A stretch of 64,000 nucleotides of DNA from Metabacillus malikii (GTDB lineage Bacteria > Bacillota > Bacilli > Bacillales > Bacillaceae), in NCBI RefSeq assembly GCF_030813355.1, contig NZ_JAUSUD010000025.1:1-64000 (forward strand). Reading direction: 5' to 3'. The stretch's first letter is position 1. Every line of letters starts with the position of its first letter. Below, one piece after another: positions 30,217 to 40,330 of this stretch. The notes below the pieces were generated by a model. That model had not been told where the DNA came from and ran no database searches. It worked only from the letters and a program-made list of their open reading frames with translations. Both the position numbers and the translations under genes were made by a program.

Positions 30217-32868
30217 ATGGGTAACAATGAGAAACAACGTGAATTACCAACGAAATACGATCCACAAGCGATAGAGAAAAACCGCTATTCCTTTTGGTTA
30301 GAAGGTAAATATTTTGAAGCAACAGGCGATGAGACTAAAAAACCATACACTGTTGTTATACCACCACCGAATGTAACAGGTAAATTACACTTAGGACATG
30401 CATGGGATACGGCTTTACAAGATATCGTCACACGTATGAAGCGTATGCAAGGTTATGATGTATTGTGGCTACCAGGGATGGACCATGCAGGAATTGCGAC
30501 ACAAGCAAAGGTTGAAGCAAAGCTCCGTGAAGAAGGTAAATCTAGATATGACTTAGGACGAGAAAAGTTCGTTGAAGAAACATGGAAGTGGAAAGAAGAG
30601 TATGCTGGACATATCCGTGAACAATGGGCAAAGGTTGGTCTCGGCTTAGATTATTCCCGTGAACGGTTTACACTAGATGAAGGCTTATCAAAGGCTGTTA
30701 ACGAAGTATTTGTTACACTATATAATAAAGGCCTTATTTATCGTGGTGAATATATCATTAACTGGGACCCGCAAACGAAAACTGCATTATCGGATATCGA
30801 GGTTATTCATAAAGATGTACAAGGTGCTTTCTACCATATGCGTTATCCGTTAGCAGATGGTTCAGGCTCGATTGAAGTTGCAACAACACGGCCTGAAACG
30901 ATGCTTGGTGATACCGCTGTTGCTGTACATCCTAAGGATGAACGCTATCAGCACTTAATTGGTAAAAAAGTAGTACTACCAATCGTAGGCCGTGAAATAC
31001 CGATTGTTGGCGACGACTATGTTGATATGGAATTTGGTTCAGGTGCTGTAAAAATTACACCAGCACATGATCCGAACGATTTTGAAGTAGGAAACAGACA
31101 TAACCTTGAACGTATTCTTGTTATGCATGAAGACGGTACAATGAATGAAAAAGCAGGTATTTATAATGGTTTAGACCGCTTTGAATGCCGTAAGAAAATC
31201 GTCTCAGACCTCCAAGAACAAGGTGTATTGTTCAAAATAGAGGAGCATTTACATTCTGTAGGCCATAGTGAGAGAAGTGGGGCAGTTGTTGAGCCATATT
31301 TATCAACACAATGGTTTGTCAAAATGCAACCTTTAGCAGATGCAGCAATTGAACTTCAAAACTCAGAATCAGACAAAGTAAATTTTGTACCTGACCGTTT
31401 TGAAAAAATGTATATGCGTTGGATGGAAAATATTCGTGACTGGTGTATTTCGCGTCAACTCTGGTGGGGACATCGCATCCCAGCTTGGTATCATAAACAA
31501 ACAGGTGAAGTCTACGTAAATCAAGAGCCACCAGCAGATATTGAAAACTGGGAGCAAGATAACGATGTTCTTGATACATGGTTTAGCTCAGCGTTATGGC
31601 CATTTTCAACAATGGGTTGGCCGAATACAGAAGCAGCAGACTATAAACGTTACTACCCAACAGATGTGCTTGTAACTGGCTATGATATTATTGCATTTTG
31701 GGTATCACGGATGATTTTCCAAGGGATTGAATTTACAGGACAACGACCATTTAAGGATGTTCTTATCCATGGTCTCGTCCGAGATGAGCAAGGTCGTAAA
31801 ATGAGTAAATCATTAGGGAATGGCGTAGACCCAATGGAAGTTATTGATAAATATGGTGCCGACTCGTTACGTTATTTCTTAACAACAGGCAGCTCACCGG
31901 GACAAGACTTACGCTATAGTCAAGAAAAGGTTGAAGCGACTTGGAACTTTGCCAACAAGATATGGAACGCTTCACGATTTGCGTTAATGAATATGGACGG
32001 TTTAACGTATGAAGAAATTGATTTAAGCGGTGAAAAATCAGTTGCTGATAAATGGATTTTAACTAGACTAAACGAAACGATTGAAAATGTAACAAATCTT
32101 GCAGAAAAATATGAATTTGGGGAAGTTGGCAGACAATTATACAATTTCATTTGGGATGATTTCTGTGATTGGTATATCGAAATGGCTAAACTGCCATTAT
32201 ACGGTGAAGATGAGGCAGCGAAGAAAACGACCCGTTCAATACTTGCTTATGTGTTAGATAACACAATGAGATTGTTACATCCATTCATGCCGTTTATTAC
32301 CGAGGAAATTTGGCAATCACTTCCACATGAAGGTGAATCAATTACAATTGCGAAATGGCCAACAGTTAACAAAGAACTAACAGACGACGCAGCGGCTACA
32401 GAAATGAAGCTACTTGTTGAAGTAATACGTTCGGTAAGAAATATCCGTGCAGAAGTGAATACTCCGATGAGTAAGCAAATTGATATGAAAATCAAGGCAA
32501 AAGATGAGGTTGTACAATTACAGCTTGAAAAAAATCGTGCCTATGTGGAACGCTTCTGTAATACGAGTTCATTAACAATTGCGACTGACTTACCAGCATC
32601 AGATAAATCAATGACAGCTGTCGTAACAGGTGCAGAAATTATTTTACCGTTAGAGGGCTTAATCAATATTGAAGAGGAATTAAAACGCCTTGAAAAGGAA
32701 AAAACAAAGCTCGACAAAGAAGTTGAACGTGTTGAGAAAAAACTTAGCAATGAAGGCTTCTTAAAAAAGGCACCAGAAAAAGTAATCGAAGAAGAAAAAG
32801 CGAAGCAACAAGATTATATCGAAAAGCGTGACATTGTCATCGCTAGAATGAATGAACTAAAAGGATAA
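30217..32868 (+). CDS. valS: Valyl-tRNA synthetase
   Basis: Charges tRNA-Val and hydrolyses mischarged threonine. The 883-residue class Ia enzyme has [16 protein letters not shown] (HIGH motif, HLGH) near residue 45. The CP1 editing domain follows ([17 protein letters not shown] near residue 220), then the KMSKS loop ([14 protein letters not shown] near residue 525), the anticodon-binding domain and the C-terminal coiled coil ([19 protein letters not shown]) typical of ValRS. Three in-frame ATGs are close together; the one at 30217 has AGGAGG nine bases before it. Its expression is controlled by the upstream T-box. Confidence 0.97.
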   Translation: MGNNEKQRELPTKYDPQAIEKNRYSFWLEGKYFEATGDETKKPYTVVIPPPNVTGKLHLGHAWDTALQDIVTRMKRMQGYDVLWLPGMDHAGIATQAKVEAKLREEGKSRYDLGREKFVEETWKWKEEYAGHIREQWAKVGLGLDYSRERFTLDEGLSKAVNEVFVTLYNKGLIYRGEYIINWDPQTKTALSDIEVIHKDVQGAFYHMRYPLADGSGSIEVATTRPETMLGDTAVAVHPKDERYQHLIGKKVVLPIVGREIPIVGDDYVDMEFGSGAVKITPAHDPNDFEVGNRHNLERILVMHEDGTMNEKAGIYNGLDRFECRKKIVSDLQEQGVLFKIEEHLHSVGHSERSGAVVEPYLSTQWFVKMQPLADAAIELQNSESDKVNFVPDRFEKMYMRWMENIRDWCISRQLWWGHRIPAWYHKQTGEVYVNQEPPADIENWEQDNDVLDTWFSSALWPFSTMGWPNTEAADYKRYYPTDVLVTGYDIIAFWVSRMIFQGIEFTGQRPFKDVLIHGLVRDEQGRKMSKSLGNGVDPMEVIDKYGADSLRYFLTTGSSPGQDLRYSQEKVEATWNFANKIWNASRFALMNMDGLTYEEIDLSGEKSVADKWILTRLNETIENVTNLAEKYEFGEVGRQLYNFIWDDFCDWYIEMAKLPLYGEDEAAKKTTRSILAYVLDNTMRLLHPFMPFITEEIWQSLPHEGESITIAKWPTVNKELTDDAAATEMKLLVEVIRSVRNIRAEVNTPMSKQIDMKIKAKDEVVQLQLEKNRAYVERFCNTSSLTIATDLPASDKSMTAVVTGAEIILPLEGLINIEEELKRLEKEKTKLDKEVERVEKKLSNEGFLKKAPEKVIEEEKAKQQDYIEKRDIVIARMNELKG

Positions 32869-32876
32869 CGAACAAA

Positions 32877-32912
32877 GCTCGGGTGGGTCTATTGGCTCAG
32901 CCGAGTTTTTAA
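32877..32912 (+). terminator. Terminator after valS
   Basis: CTCGG pairs with CCGAG, extended inward by wobble pairs, then TTTTT. Confidence 0.7.
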
Positions 32913-32938
32913 AAACAAATTGTATTGGTGGGGTAGAA

Positions 32939-34243
32939 TTGTTTACAAACTATGAAGCAGCAGTCGATTGGATCCATTCCAGATTAAAGTTCGGCGTAAA
33001 GCCAGGGCTGAAGCGGATGGAATGGTTATTAGAAAAGTTTCATCATCCTGAACAAAAGCTACAGGTCATACATGTAGCAGGCACGAACGGCAAAGGTTCA
33101 ACAGTAGCTTATATGCGTCATATCCTCCAAGAGGCTGGTTACAAGGTAGGCACATTTACATCACCATACATTGAAACATTTAACGAACGAATTAGTATCA
33201 ATGGTGAACCAATCTCAGCCAATGACATGTTAAAGCTAGTAAATGAAATAAAACCATTTGTAGACAAGATAGAGGAAACAGAATTAGGCGGACCTACTGA
33301 ATTTGAAATCATTACAACAATGATGTACGTCTATTTCGGTAAATATAATAAACCAGATTTCTTATTGCTTGAAACAGGACTTGGTGGGAGATTGGACTCG
33401 ACGAATATCATCGAAAAGCCAATTCTATCACTTATTACAAACGTAGGCTATGACCATATGAATATATTAGGAGATACGATTGAGGAGATTGCAGCTGAAA
33501 AAGCGGGTATTATTAAAGACAGTGTCCCTGTATTTACGACTGCTGAAAACAGAGCTGCGCTACAAGTCATAACAGAAGTAGCAAATACTAAAAATGCACC
33601 TATTCATCGCTATGCAGATGAAATGAAAATTTTAGACCATCAAAGTTTTGAAGATGGAGAAAAATTTTCAATTCAAACTAGTCACAGAACATACGAAGAT
33701 TTGTTCATTTCTATGATGGGAGAGCATCAAACAAAAAATGCATTATTAGCCGTTGCTGCAATGGACTACTTAATCCAAACTGGGATAGCTCATATTACTG
33801 AACAACAAATAAGAAAAGGCCTCAAACATACAATGTGGAAAGGTCGCTTTGAAAAGGTCTTAACAAATCCAGAAGTTATTATTGATGGGGCTCATAATAT
33901 TGAAGGTATTGAGAGTCTTGTGAAAACGTTGGAGAGACATTATAATAATAGAGAGATCCATTTCTTGGTAAGTGTGTTGGAGGATAAAGATTATGCTGCT
34001 ATGATATCAAAGCTTGCTAGTGTGGCAACATCTATGCATTTTACTACTTTTGATTTTCCGAGAGCAACTCCCTCGTATAAGTTATACTCGGTTTGTTCAA
34101 TAGAAAATAAAACATTTCACGATGATTGGCAAGATATACTTTTGGAACTGCTAAACAGTTATGAAAATAATGATAATTCGCTGATAATTATAGTTGGTTC
34201 TTTATATTTCATATCATTAGTTCGTGGGTATTTATTAAATTAG
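32939..34243 (+). CDS. folC: Folylpolyglutamate synthase / dihydrofolate synthase
   Basis: Adds glutamate to dihydropteroate and to folates, keeping the cofactor in the cell. The 434-residue Mur-ligase-family protein has the P-loop HVAGTNGKGSTVAYMRH near residue 45, the SPYIETFNERI folate loop, LLETGLGGRLDSTNII near residue 145 and the C-terminal IDGAHNIEGI near residue 318. The start is TTG following GGTGGGG. It is followed by a terminator shared with the convergent minor-pilin genes, where B. subtilis would continue with comC. Confidence 0.95.
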   Translation: MFTNYEAAVDWIHSRLKFGVKPGLKRMEWLLEKFHHPEQKLQVIHVAGTNGKGSTVAYMRHILQEAGYKVGTFTSPYIETFNERISINGEPISANDMLKLVNEIKPFVDKIEETELGGPTEFEIITTMMYVYFGKYNKPDFLLLETGLGGRLDSTNIIEKPILSLITNVGYDHMNILGDTIEEIAAEKAGIIKDSVPVFTTAENRAALQVITEVANTKNAPIHRYADEMKILDHQSFEDGEKFSIQTSHRTYEDLFISMMGEHQTKNALLAVAAMDYLIQTGIAHITEQQIRKGLKHTMWKGRFEKVLTNPEVIIDGAHNIEGIESLVKTLERHYNNREIHFLVSVLEDKDYAAMISKLASVATSMHFTTFDFPRATPSYKLYSVCSIENKTFHDDWQDILLELLNSYENNDNSLIIIVGSLYFISLVRGYLLN

Positions 34244-34322
34244 TATATATTTTTTTCAGTTTAGCTAAAACAAAAATGAATACTAAGTTAAAACGAAGTA
34301 TCTTTTTAATGACAGAAATAAG

Positions 34323-34354
34323 AAAAAGCCAGTTAAAGAATTATGCTGGCTTTT
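34323..34354. terminator. Bidirectional terminator between folC and minor-pilin operon
   Basis: AAAAGCCAG pairs with CTGGCTTTT around a 13-base loop. A and T tracts on both sides serve the two convergent units. Confidence 0.8.
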
Positions 34355-34359
34355 AAGTA

Positions 34360-35796
34360 TTACTTAGATTCTCTAATAGGCTTGGCTTCAATAATATTTT
34401 CTAAGGATATATCACTTTTATCTGGATAGAATGGGAATGTCTCAGTTGAGTTTGCGAAAGTAATATTAGTCCCACCAGATAATTTTAGAGATTTTGCTAC
34501 AATTATTCCTTTTAAACTTCCTCCCTGAAGTAATTTGAAATTAGCATTTGGTGCGTAAAACACTCTTGTGTAGGAACTTGAACCACCACTAATTTCAATT
34601 GATTTACCACCAGTTACGACATGTCCATAAAAGCCTGAGCCCTCAGTAAAGATAATATTTGCATCTTCAGCAAACAGAGAACCATTAATTTTTTGCTCTC
34701 CGCCTGTTCTAAAGGTCTTCGGTCTGGAAGGATTATTTGAGCCTTTTAAAAAAATGGTTAATTTTTGGGTACTTTTATCACTATTTATTGACCCTCCACT
34801 AATAACAATATTATTTTTAACATATATTGTTAAACTACCTTGCCCAATTAATTTTATATGACCATCTAAATTAATGTCATTTACTACAATAGACCGATTA
34901 CTATCTCCTACATTAATAAAGAGAGTTTGGTAATTATCAACTTTTATTGTGTCGAGTGACCAATCAGAATTAGAAAGAGTTAGTGTATAAGAATTGCCTC
35001 CAAAAACGTGAATATTACTATTTTGATGTACAGGATAATTCGGAAATACCGGAAACTCTGGCATTATAAATGTTCGTCTTTCACGTAAATTATAAATTTG
35101 ATTATTTATATCCATCCAATTTGGTTTTTTAATAACATTTGAGCTCGCACCAGGTCCAACAAAAATATCATCTGAAATAAATGCACCACCAGCTAGACTG
35201 ATGGAATCTTTAATAGAAGAATTTGTTGCAACTTTACCATAAATTTTTCCACCTTCTGATAAGTCAATCGTCGTATCAACAAATGCTGCGATATCAGTTG
35301 GAATTTCAAAGCTATTTTTTGGAACCCATGTAATTGAGAATTCTCTCTCAACTGTTCTAGTACGTGAACCAATTGTTCCCTTCGAAGTGATTTTATATGT
35401 CCTTTTAGTACTGTCACTTGTAGACTTCGGTTCAATTTTCACATCAACAGTTGGAGTAATACTACCGACTGTTTTCTCGAACTTCGGTACTTCACTGGCG
35501 GTTGGAAATAGTCTCTCGACATTAGAGAAGAACTCATCAGCCCTAGAAAAATTCCCATCATTGTATAATTGCTGTACACGGCTTCCAATCGTATTTAAAG
35601 TAGCCGTAACCCCTGATTCGGCAATATAGTATGTTTCCTGGTATTCTCTATCCATCGTCGTTTGTTTAAAATTATTTGTAGATAGTGCTAAAAGGCTCAA
35701 CCCTAGAACAGAAAGGATGACAACAACCATTAATACAACAACAAGTGCTATTCCATGCTGATTAGCCAGTTTTTCTTTTAAATGCTTTGGAATCAT
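34360..35796 (-). CDS. PilX-like prepilin-family protein with large C-terminal domain
   Basis: A 478-residue protein, last of three minus-strand pilin-like genes. Its N-terminus is a class III (prepilin-type) signal: basic KEKLANQHG, then the hydrophobic helix IALVVVLMVVVILSVLGLSL and TYYIAESGVTA, the hallmarks of PilX-type minor pilins. From about residue 175 it is glycine- and serine-rich with repeating short strands (IYGKVATNSS, FYGHVVTGGKSIEISG, LKGIIVAKSLKLSGG), which suggests a beta-helix-like passenger domain exposed at the surface. The ATG follows GAGGTG. It may be a tip or priming subunit with an adhesive role; that part is inference. Confidence 0.82.
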   Translation of the reverse strand: MIPKHLKEKLANQHGIALVVVLMVVVILSVLGLSLLALSTNNFKQTTMDREYQETYYIAESGVTATLNTIGSRVQQLYNDGNFSRADEFFSNVERLFPTASEVPKFEKTVGSITPTVDVKIEPKSTSDSTKRTYKITSKGTIGSRTRTVEREFSITWVPKNSFEIPTDIAAFVDTTIDLSEGGKIYGKVATNSSIKDSISLAGGAFISDDIFVGPGASSNVIKKPNWMDINNQIYNLRERRTFIMPEFPVFPNYPVHQNSNIHVFGGNSYTLTLSNSDWSLDTIKVDNYQTLFINVGDSNRSIVVNDINLDGHIKLIGQGSLTIYVKNNIVISGGSINSDKSTQKLTIFLKGSNNPSRPKTFRTGGEQKINGSLFAEDANIIFTEGSGFYGHVVTGGKSIEISGGSSSYTRVFYAPNANFKLLQGGSLKGIIVAKSLKLSGGTNITFANSTETFPFYPDKSDISLENIIEAKPIRESK

Positions 35797-35804
35797 GTTT
35801 CACC

Positions 35805-36245
35805 TCAATCAACTCGACTATGGATAACCGTTGATATAGACTCAGTTTTCCCTTTATTATCAGGTAAGCTCGTAATATCAATTGTAATTTCAGGACGGGT
35901 TGTCCCCGTACTCTTTACATTAAAAACTCCTATTTTATCAACAATTGGTTCGTCATTTCTAGTAATTTTATTGCTTTCAAGTTTATAAATATTTGTCTTG
36001 TTGTTTGTCGTAATTTTTAACGTATTGTTTTTAACAGGAACTTCAACCTTCCCTGTTCTAACTTCATTCGATAAAATATTCATCACAAGTCTAATGTTTG
36101 CTTGCTCTTGAATCGTTTTAGATTGGTCAATCATTTGTTTTTGCCCAAATAGATGAAAAGAATTTGCAAGTAAAAGGATTAAGGTGAGTAATGCTAGAGC
36201 TGCCAGCAATTCGACTAATGTAACACCTTTGTTGTTTTTAATCAT
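35805..36245 (-). CDS. Prepilin-type minor pilin (PilW/PulJ-like)
   Basis: A 146-residue pilin-like protein. The class III signal is clear: MIKNNKG then VTLVELLAALALLTLILLLANSF, with glycine before the cleavage site and glutamate at position +5 of the mature protein. The remainder is a small beta-rich domain, and it ends close to the gene's ribosome binding site for the next protein. Start and stop overlap with the gene before it (TAATGA type), so the three pilin genes are one operon. Assignment to PilW or PulJ type is by position and size only. Confidence 0.85.
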   Translation of the reverse strand: MIKNNKGVTLVELLAALALLTLILLLANSFHLFGQKQMIDQSKTIQEQANIRLVMNILSNEVRTGKVEVPVKNNTLKITTNNKTNIYKLESNKITRNDEPIVDKIGVFNVKSTGTTRPEITIDITSLPDNKGKTESISTVIHSRVD

Positions 36246-36673
36246 TATCCACCACCTGCTGCTTTCGTTCTTGGCAATATCGTCTCCATTTGTGCTTCGA
36301 GTTTATTCGTATGATTTTCGTTAAAAACCTTAATAATAACATGTGTTTGGTTGTTCTTTATTTTTCGTTCAATTTGTAACAAATACCCGTTTTTGTTTGC
36401 TTCGTAACATTTTTTATCAGCCTCTGCTTTTTGACAGGATACATTCTTATATTGTTTTAGATGTTCCTCACTATTAATAATTTCCTCGATTTCAGCTTGG
36501 GCAACATATGTCGCATCAATTATTTTGCCAGAATTCGTATTTGTACGTGATGACTGGATAAAAAAGGACATGAAGGAAATGACGATGATGCTTAAAATGA
36601 CAAGTGCAGCAACGATTTCAATCAATGTTAAGCCACGTTCAGAAATCAACATCATGTTCATTTTCCTTTTCAT
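36245..36673 (-). CDS. Prepilin-type minor pilin (PilV/PulI-like)
   Basis: A 142-residue pilin-like protein and first gene of the minus-strand operon. The signal peptide ends ISERG, followed by LTLIEIVAALVILSIIVISFMSFF with glutamate at +5. The mature part has a cysteine pair (SCQKAEADKKC) that may form a disulfide. An upstream in-frame start exists, but the ATG at 36673 follows GGGGGC. It is divergent from the plus-strand pilus genes across a 189-base region with a shared repeated motif. Confidence 0.85.
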   Translation of the reverse strand: MKRKMNMMLISERGLTLIEIVAALVILSIIVISFMSFFIQSSRTNTNSGKIIDATYVAQAEIEEIINSEEHLKQYKNVSCQKAEADKKCYEANKNGYLLQIERKIKNNQTHVIIKVFNENHTNKLEAQMETILPRTKAAGGG

Positions 36674-36692
36674 AAAAAAAGCCCCCAAATAT

Positions 36693-36851
36693 ATGAACTG
36701 TATTAGTTCAATTTAACTAGTTGTAGTTTGAATTAGTATGAAGAAATTTTGATTTTATTATTACAATATCTATTATACAATGTAAGCACGAATATATTGT
36801 AGAAAATTATCGTATATTTATAACAATTGACATGAGAAATATGAACTAATA
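36693..36851. promoter_or_regulatory. Divergent control region with repeated TGAACTAATA motif
   Basis: TATTAGTTCA (36701-36710) and TGAACTAATA (36842-36851) are perfect inverted copies. Each therefore stands just upstream of the ribosome binding site of one divergent operon and reads TGAACTAATA in the direction of that operon. A further half copy TATGAACT at 36693-36700 makes a local palindrome with AGTTCA. TTGACA at 36827-36832 has no good -10 partner. This is a candidate operator or co-regulation site. Confidence 0.45.
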
Positions 36852-36862
36852 GAGGTGCGGAT

Positions 36863-37279
36863 ATGCTTGAATTCCTATTTAGTGTAATTGGACTTGGAAT
36901 TGTCATGACGATATTAATCGTTATCCCGATTAATTTAACTGTTCGAAGCAAAGTTGTATATGGATTAGCGTCGTTTTTAATATCCACTTTATGCATTTTT
37001 GCCTATCATGTATTTGAAACGATTTGGCCGTTATTATTAATTGTTTGCGTACTCTCGATTATCTTAGGGTTGCTAATCTTATCATATATCGAGAATAAAA
37101 CGACAACATTAAGTGGAAATGTACAACTTGCTAGTCATGTTAATCAAGAGGAGGATTTAGATTTTTTAACTACTCGTGTAGAAAATCTTCCTAATTCTGA
37201 AACCGAAAAAATCCCAGTTGAAACAAATGAGGTCGATTTTGAAAAACTATTATCTCAAGAGCCTGTAGATAAAGGGTGA
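36863..37279 (+). CDS. Small membrane protein at head of pilus operon
   Basis: A 138-residue protein with three hydrophobic segments in the first 80 residues (FLFSVIGLGIVMTILIVIPI, YGLASFLISTLCIFAYHVF, IWPLLLIVCVLSIILGLLILSY). A hydrophilic acidic tail of about 58 residues follows. I do not recognise the family. It has a good start (AGAGGTGCGG before ATG) and is followed after four bases by the next gene, so it is probably translated with the pilus genes. A role in anchoring or regulating the pilus machine is possible but unproven. Confidence 0.75.
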   Translation: MLEFLFSVIGLGIVMTILIVIPINLTVRSKVVYGLASFLISTLCIFAYHVFETIWPLLLIVCVLSIILGLLILSYIENKTTTLSGNVQLASHVNQEEDLDFLTTRVENLPNSETEKIPVETNEVDFEKLLSQEPVDKG

Positions 37280-37283
37280 TACG

Positions 37284-38660
37284 ATGAATAACCGAAAATT
37301 GTTAAGTATACTCATACTTTTATTTTGTAGCATATTCATTTTTGTTTTCGCCCAACTCGGATTAATGACGTTTAGTTCATTTCTCGGTCTGGGTACATAT
37401 AAAGAAGGGACAAAAATTGCATCGGTCAGTGTAGAAAACCTGACCGAAGAACAGGCAAAAACAAAGGTAGCTTCGGAAATTAAAAATTGGACTGAAGATA
37501 ATAAGATTGTTTTAACGCTTGACCATTCAATTATTTTAGATAAAGAAGAGGATTATCTTGATTTTCAGTTAGATAAAACCGTTCAAGCTCTTGAAAATAA
37601 AAAAACAACAAATCTTTCTGTTGAGGTGAATGAGAAAAAATTAAATGAGCTTCTTCAAACGGAATTTGGACAAGAGCGGGTTCGAGCTGTGGATGTTAAA
37701 CAATTAAGTGAAAATATAAGAAAAATAGCGACTAGTCTTAACAAAGAACCGGTTGAATTTGATTTACGAACCTTTCTTGTAAAAGATAAATTTGAAGAGA
37801 GCTTAATCAGTGAGGCAGTATCCCCATTCGCAAACGGAGCATTATTCAACGAGCGTCTCAAAGATCGTTTTGTCATTGCACCAGGTTCGCAGTTTTCTTT
37901 ACAAGAGTACATTGATGAACGGAATTTATCTGACATAAATAACGAAATACTAAGTGAAGTAGCAACAACCATTTACACGACAATTTTAGCATCACCATTT
38001 GAACTGATTGAACGGCATATAAGCGACGAGTTGCCATCCTATACAAAACTTGGTCAAGAAGCAGCATTTGTCAAAAATAAATGGGATTTAAAATTTCTAA
38101 ATCCGACAGACCAGCCTTATGAACTAACAATGTTTGTCTCAGACGAGCACTTAACAGTTCAACTAAGCGGTAAACAGCTAGAGGAATACCGTGTATATTT
38201 CGAAAACGAACAGAAATATCCGACACGAACGATTGTCCATTATCATCTTGCGCTAGAAGAAAATGAAACAAAATTAGGTGAAGAAGGAAAAGAGGGTCAA
38301 TCCATTCGAGTTTATAGGCAAGTATTCATCGACGGGAAGCTCGAAAATGAAGTGAAAATTGCAGAGGATTATTACCCACCGGCCTATAAAGTAGTTTATC
38401 AAGGGATGCCTTTGAATTTAATCAATACACCGATAATTGACACACCAGATACTGATGATATAGGAGAACAACTAAATAATTCAGATAATCCTGATGAAAA
38501 TAATCGAACTGAACAGAATCTCAATCAGCTTGATGAACAAACAACTGAAAATCCAAATCATCGTCCTGAAACAACAGAATCTCGTTCAACAGAGGATACA
38601 AACCAAAATGAAACAACGGAAGATGAGGAACTTTGGGAAGACCCTAATATTGAAAAGTAA
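37284..38660 (+). CDS. VanW-like envelope protein
   Basis: A 458-residue protein with an N-terminal signal anchor (LLSILILLFCSIFIFVFAQLGLM region), an extracytoplasmic part, and a central region resembling VanW/YoaR proteins (NGALFNERLKDRFVIAPGSQFSL near residue 175; AAFVKNKWDLKFLNPTDQPYELTM near 270). It ends in a tail of about 70 residues rich in asparagine, glutamate, threonine and proline. VanW-family function is not settled. Its place directly before pilB suggests a part in pilus passage through the wall or in anchoring. It begins four bases after the previous gene and ends 14 bases before pilB. Confidence 0.72.
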   Translation: MNNRKLLSILILLFCSIFIFVFAQLGLMTFSSFLGLGTYKEGTKIASVSVENLTEEQAKTKVASEIKNWTEDNKIVLTLDHSIILDKEEDYLDFQLDKTVQALENKKTTNLSVEVNEKKLNELLQTEFGQERVRAVDVKQLSENIRKIATSLNKEPVEFDLRTFLVKDKFEESLISEAVSPFANGALFNERLKDRFVIAPGSQFSLQEYIDERNLSDINNEILSEVATTIYTTILASPFELIERHISDELPSYTKLGQEAAFVKNKWDLKFLNPTDQPYELTMFVSDEHLTVQLSGKQLEEYRVYFENEQKYPTRTIVHYHLALEENETKLGEEGKEGQSIRVYRQVFIDGKLENEVKIAEDYYPPAYKVVYQGMPLNLINTPIIDTPDTDDIGEQLNNSDNPDENNRTEQNLNQLDEQTTENPNHRPETTESRSTEDTNQNETTEDEELWEDPNIEK

Positions 38661-38674
38661 AGGAGGGAATGACG

Positions 38675-40330
38675 ATGGCGAAACGAAAAAGGTTGGGTGA
38701 TTTGCTCGTTTCAAGTGAATTAATTACGGAAGAACAGCTACAAACAACATTAAAAGAAAAGAACAACAACCAAAAGCTTGGGGATGCCCTCTTACAGCGC
38801 GGATATATTACTGAGCAACAATTAATAGAGGTATTAGAATTTCAATTAGGCATTCCTCATGTTAGTTTGTACCGTTATCCGATTGATACATCATTGTTAA
38901 CGCTTGTTTCAAAGGAAATCGCAAAGCGAAATGTGCTAATTCCAATAAAAAAAGAAGAGAATAAACTGTTTATCGCAATGTCTGATCCACTCGATTTTTA
39001 TTCAATTGATGATTTAAGGCTTTCAACAGGCTTTCAAATTGAACCTGTTATTGCTACGAAGGATGATATTTTAAGAGCCATTAATAAATATTATGAATTA
39101 GAAGATGATATCGATAACCTGTTTTCATATGATGCCCCTGAGGAAGTTCGTGAGGAACAAGTGACAGAGGCTGATTCTCCGGTTATTAAGCTCGTTAATC
39201 AAGTCATCCAAAATGCTGTCCAGCAACGGGCTAGTGACATTCATATTGACCCGGAAGATACAAAAGTTTCGATTCGCTACCGGGTCGATGGAAGATTAAA
39301 GACAGAGCGTGTCCTGCCGAAGCATATGCAAAGTATGCTTACCGCGAGAATTAAAATAATGGCCAATATGGATATTACCGAACAACGCGTTCCTCAAGAT
39401 GGACGAATTAAGACTACAATTGAATTTCATCCAATTGATTTACGGGTTTCGACATTACCGACTGTGTTTGGTGAAAAAATTGTTCTGAGGATTTTAGACT
39501 TAGGAAGCACATTAAATGATGTCAATAAACTTGGGTTTCACTCAGTGAATTTAGAACGGTTCCGAACATTAATTGAACAGCCGTCAGGAATGGTACTTAT
39601 CACAGGGCCGACTGGTTCAGGAAAATCGTCAACGCTATACGCAGCATTAAATAAATTAAATTCCGAAGAAGTCAATATTATTACGATTGAAGATCCTGTT
39701 GAATATCAGTTAGCTGGAATTAATCAAATTCAAGTGAACGCTAATATCGGATTAACATTTGCAAAAGGGCTCCGTTCGATTTTGCGACAAGACCCGAATA
39801 TTATTATGGTTGGAGAAATTCGTGATAAAGAAACTGCAGAAGTAGCTGTACGTGCTTCTCTTACCGGTCACCTCGTGTTTAGTACATTGCATACAAATGA
39901 TGCATTAGGAACAATTACCCGGTTAATTGATATGGGTGTTGAACCATTTTTAGTAGCTTCTTCATTATCTGGTGTTGTCTCTCAACGATTAGTCAGAAAA
40001 GTGTGCCGTGATTGTGCAGAGGAAATGGAACCGACAAAACGGGAAGAAGAAATCTTCGCAAGCCGCGGCATGAAGGTTGAAATCGTTACACGTGGCAAAG
40101 GTTGCGGAACATGTAATATGACAGGCTATCGTGGCAGAATAGCAGTCCATGAATTAGTTGTGCTCACGAATGAAATGAAACGAGTCGTGATGAATCGTGA
40201 ACCATTTTCAAAGTTGCGAGAAATTGCCATAAAAAATAAAACGATCTTCCTAATTGATGATGGGCTGTTGAAAGTGAAACAGGGCTTGACAACGACAGAG
40301 GAAATTTTACGTGTAGCGACGATGGAGTGA
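38675..40330 (+). CDS. pilB: Type IV pilus extension ATPase PilB/GspE
   Basis: The hexameric cytoplasmic ATPase that powers pilus extension. The 551-residue protein has an N-terminal MshEN/GspE-N domain (RLGDLLVSSELITEEQL), then the secretion ATPase core: Walker A GPTGSGKSSTLYAAL near residue 312, Asp box, Walker B IMVGEIRDKETAE near residue 375 and His box. The zinc tetracysteine (CRDC and GCGTC) is near residues 445-475. The frame has an ATG at 38669, but the one at 38675 has better spacing from AGGAGGG. Its stop overlaps the pilT start region. Confidence 0.95.
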   Translation: MAKRKRLGDLLVSSELITEEQLQTTLKEKNNNQKLGDALLQRGYITEQQLIEVLEFQLGIPHVSLYRYPIDTSLLTLVSKEIAKRNVLIPIKKEENKLFIAMSDPLDFYSIDDLRLSTGFQIEPVIATKDDILRAINKYYELEDDIDNLFSYDAPEEVREEQVTEADSPVIKLVNQVIQNAVQQRASDIHIDPEDTKVSIRYRVDGRLKTERVLPKHMQSMLTARIKIMANMDITEQRVPQDGRIKTTIEFHPIDLRVSTLPTVFGEKIVLRILDLGSTLNDVNKLGFHSVNLERFRTLIEQPSGMVLITGPTGSGKSSTLYAALNKLNSEEVNIITIEDPVEYQLAGINQIQVNANIGLTFAKGLRSILRQDPNIIMVGEIRDKETAEVAVRASLTGHLVFSTLHTNDALGTITRLIDMGVEPFLVASSLSGVVSQRLVRKVCRDCAEEMEPTKREEEIFASRGMKVEIVTRGKGCGTCNMTGYRGRIAVHELVVLTNEMKRVVMNREPFSKLREIAIKNKTIFLIDDGLLKVKQGLTTTEEILRVATME

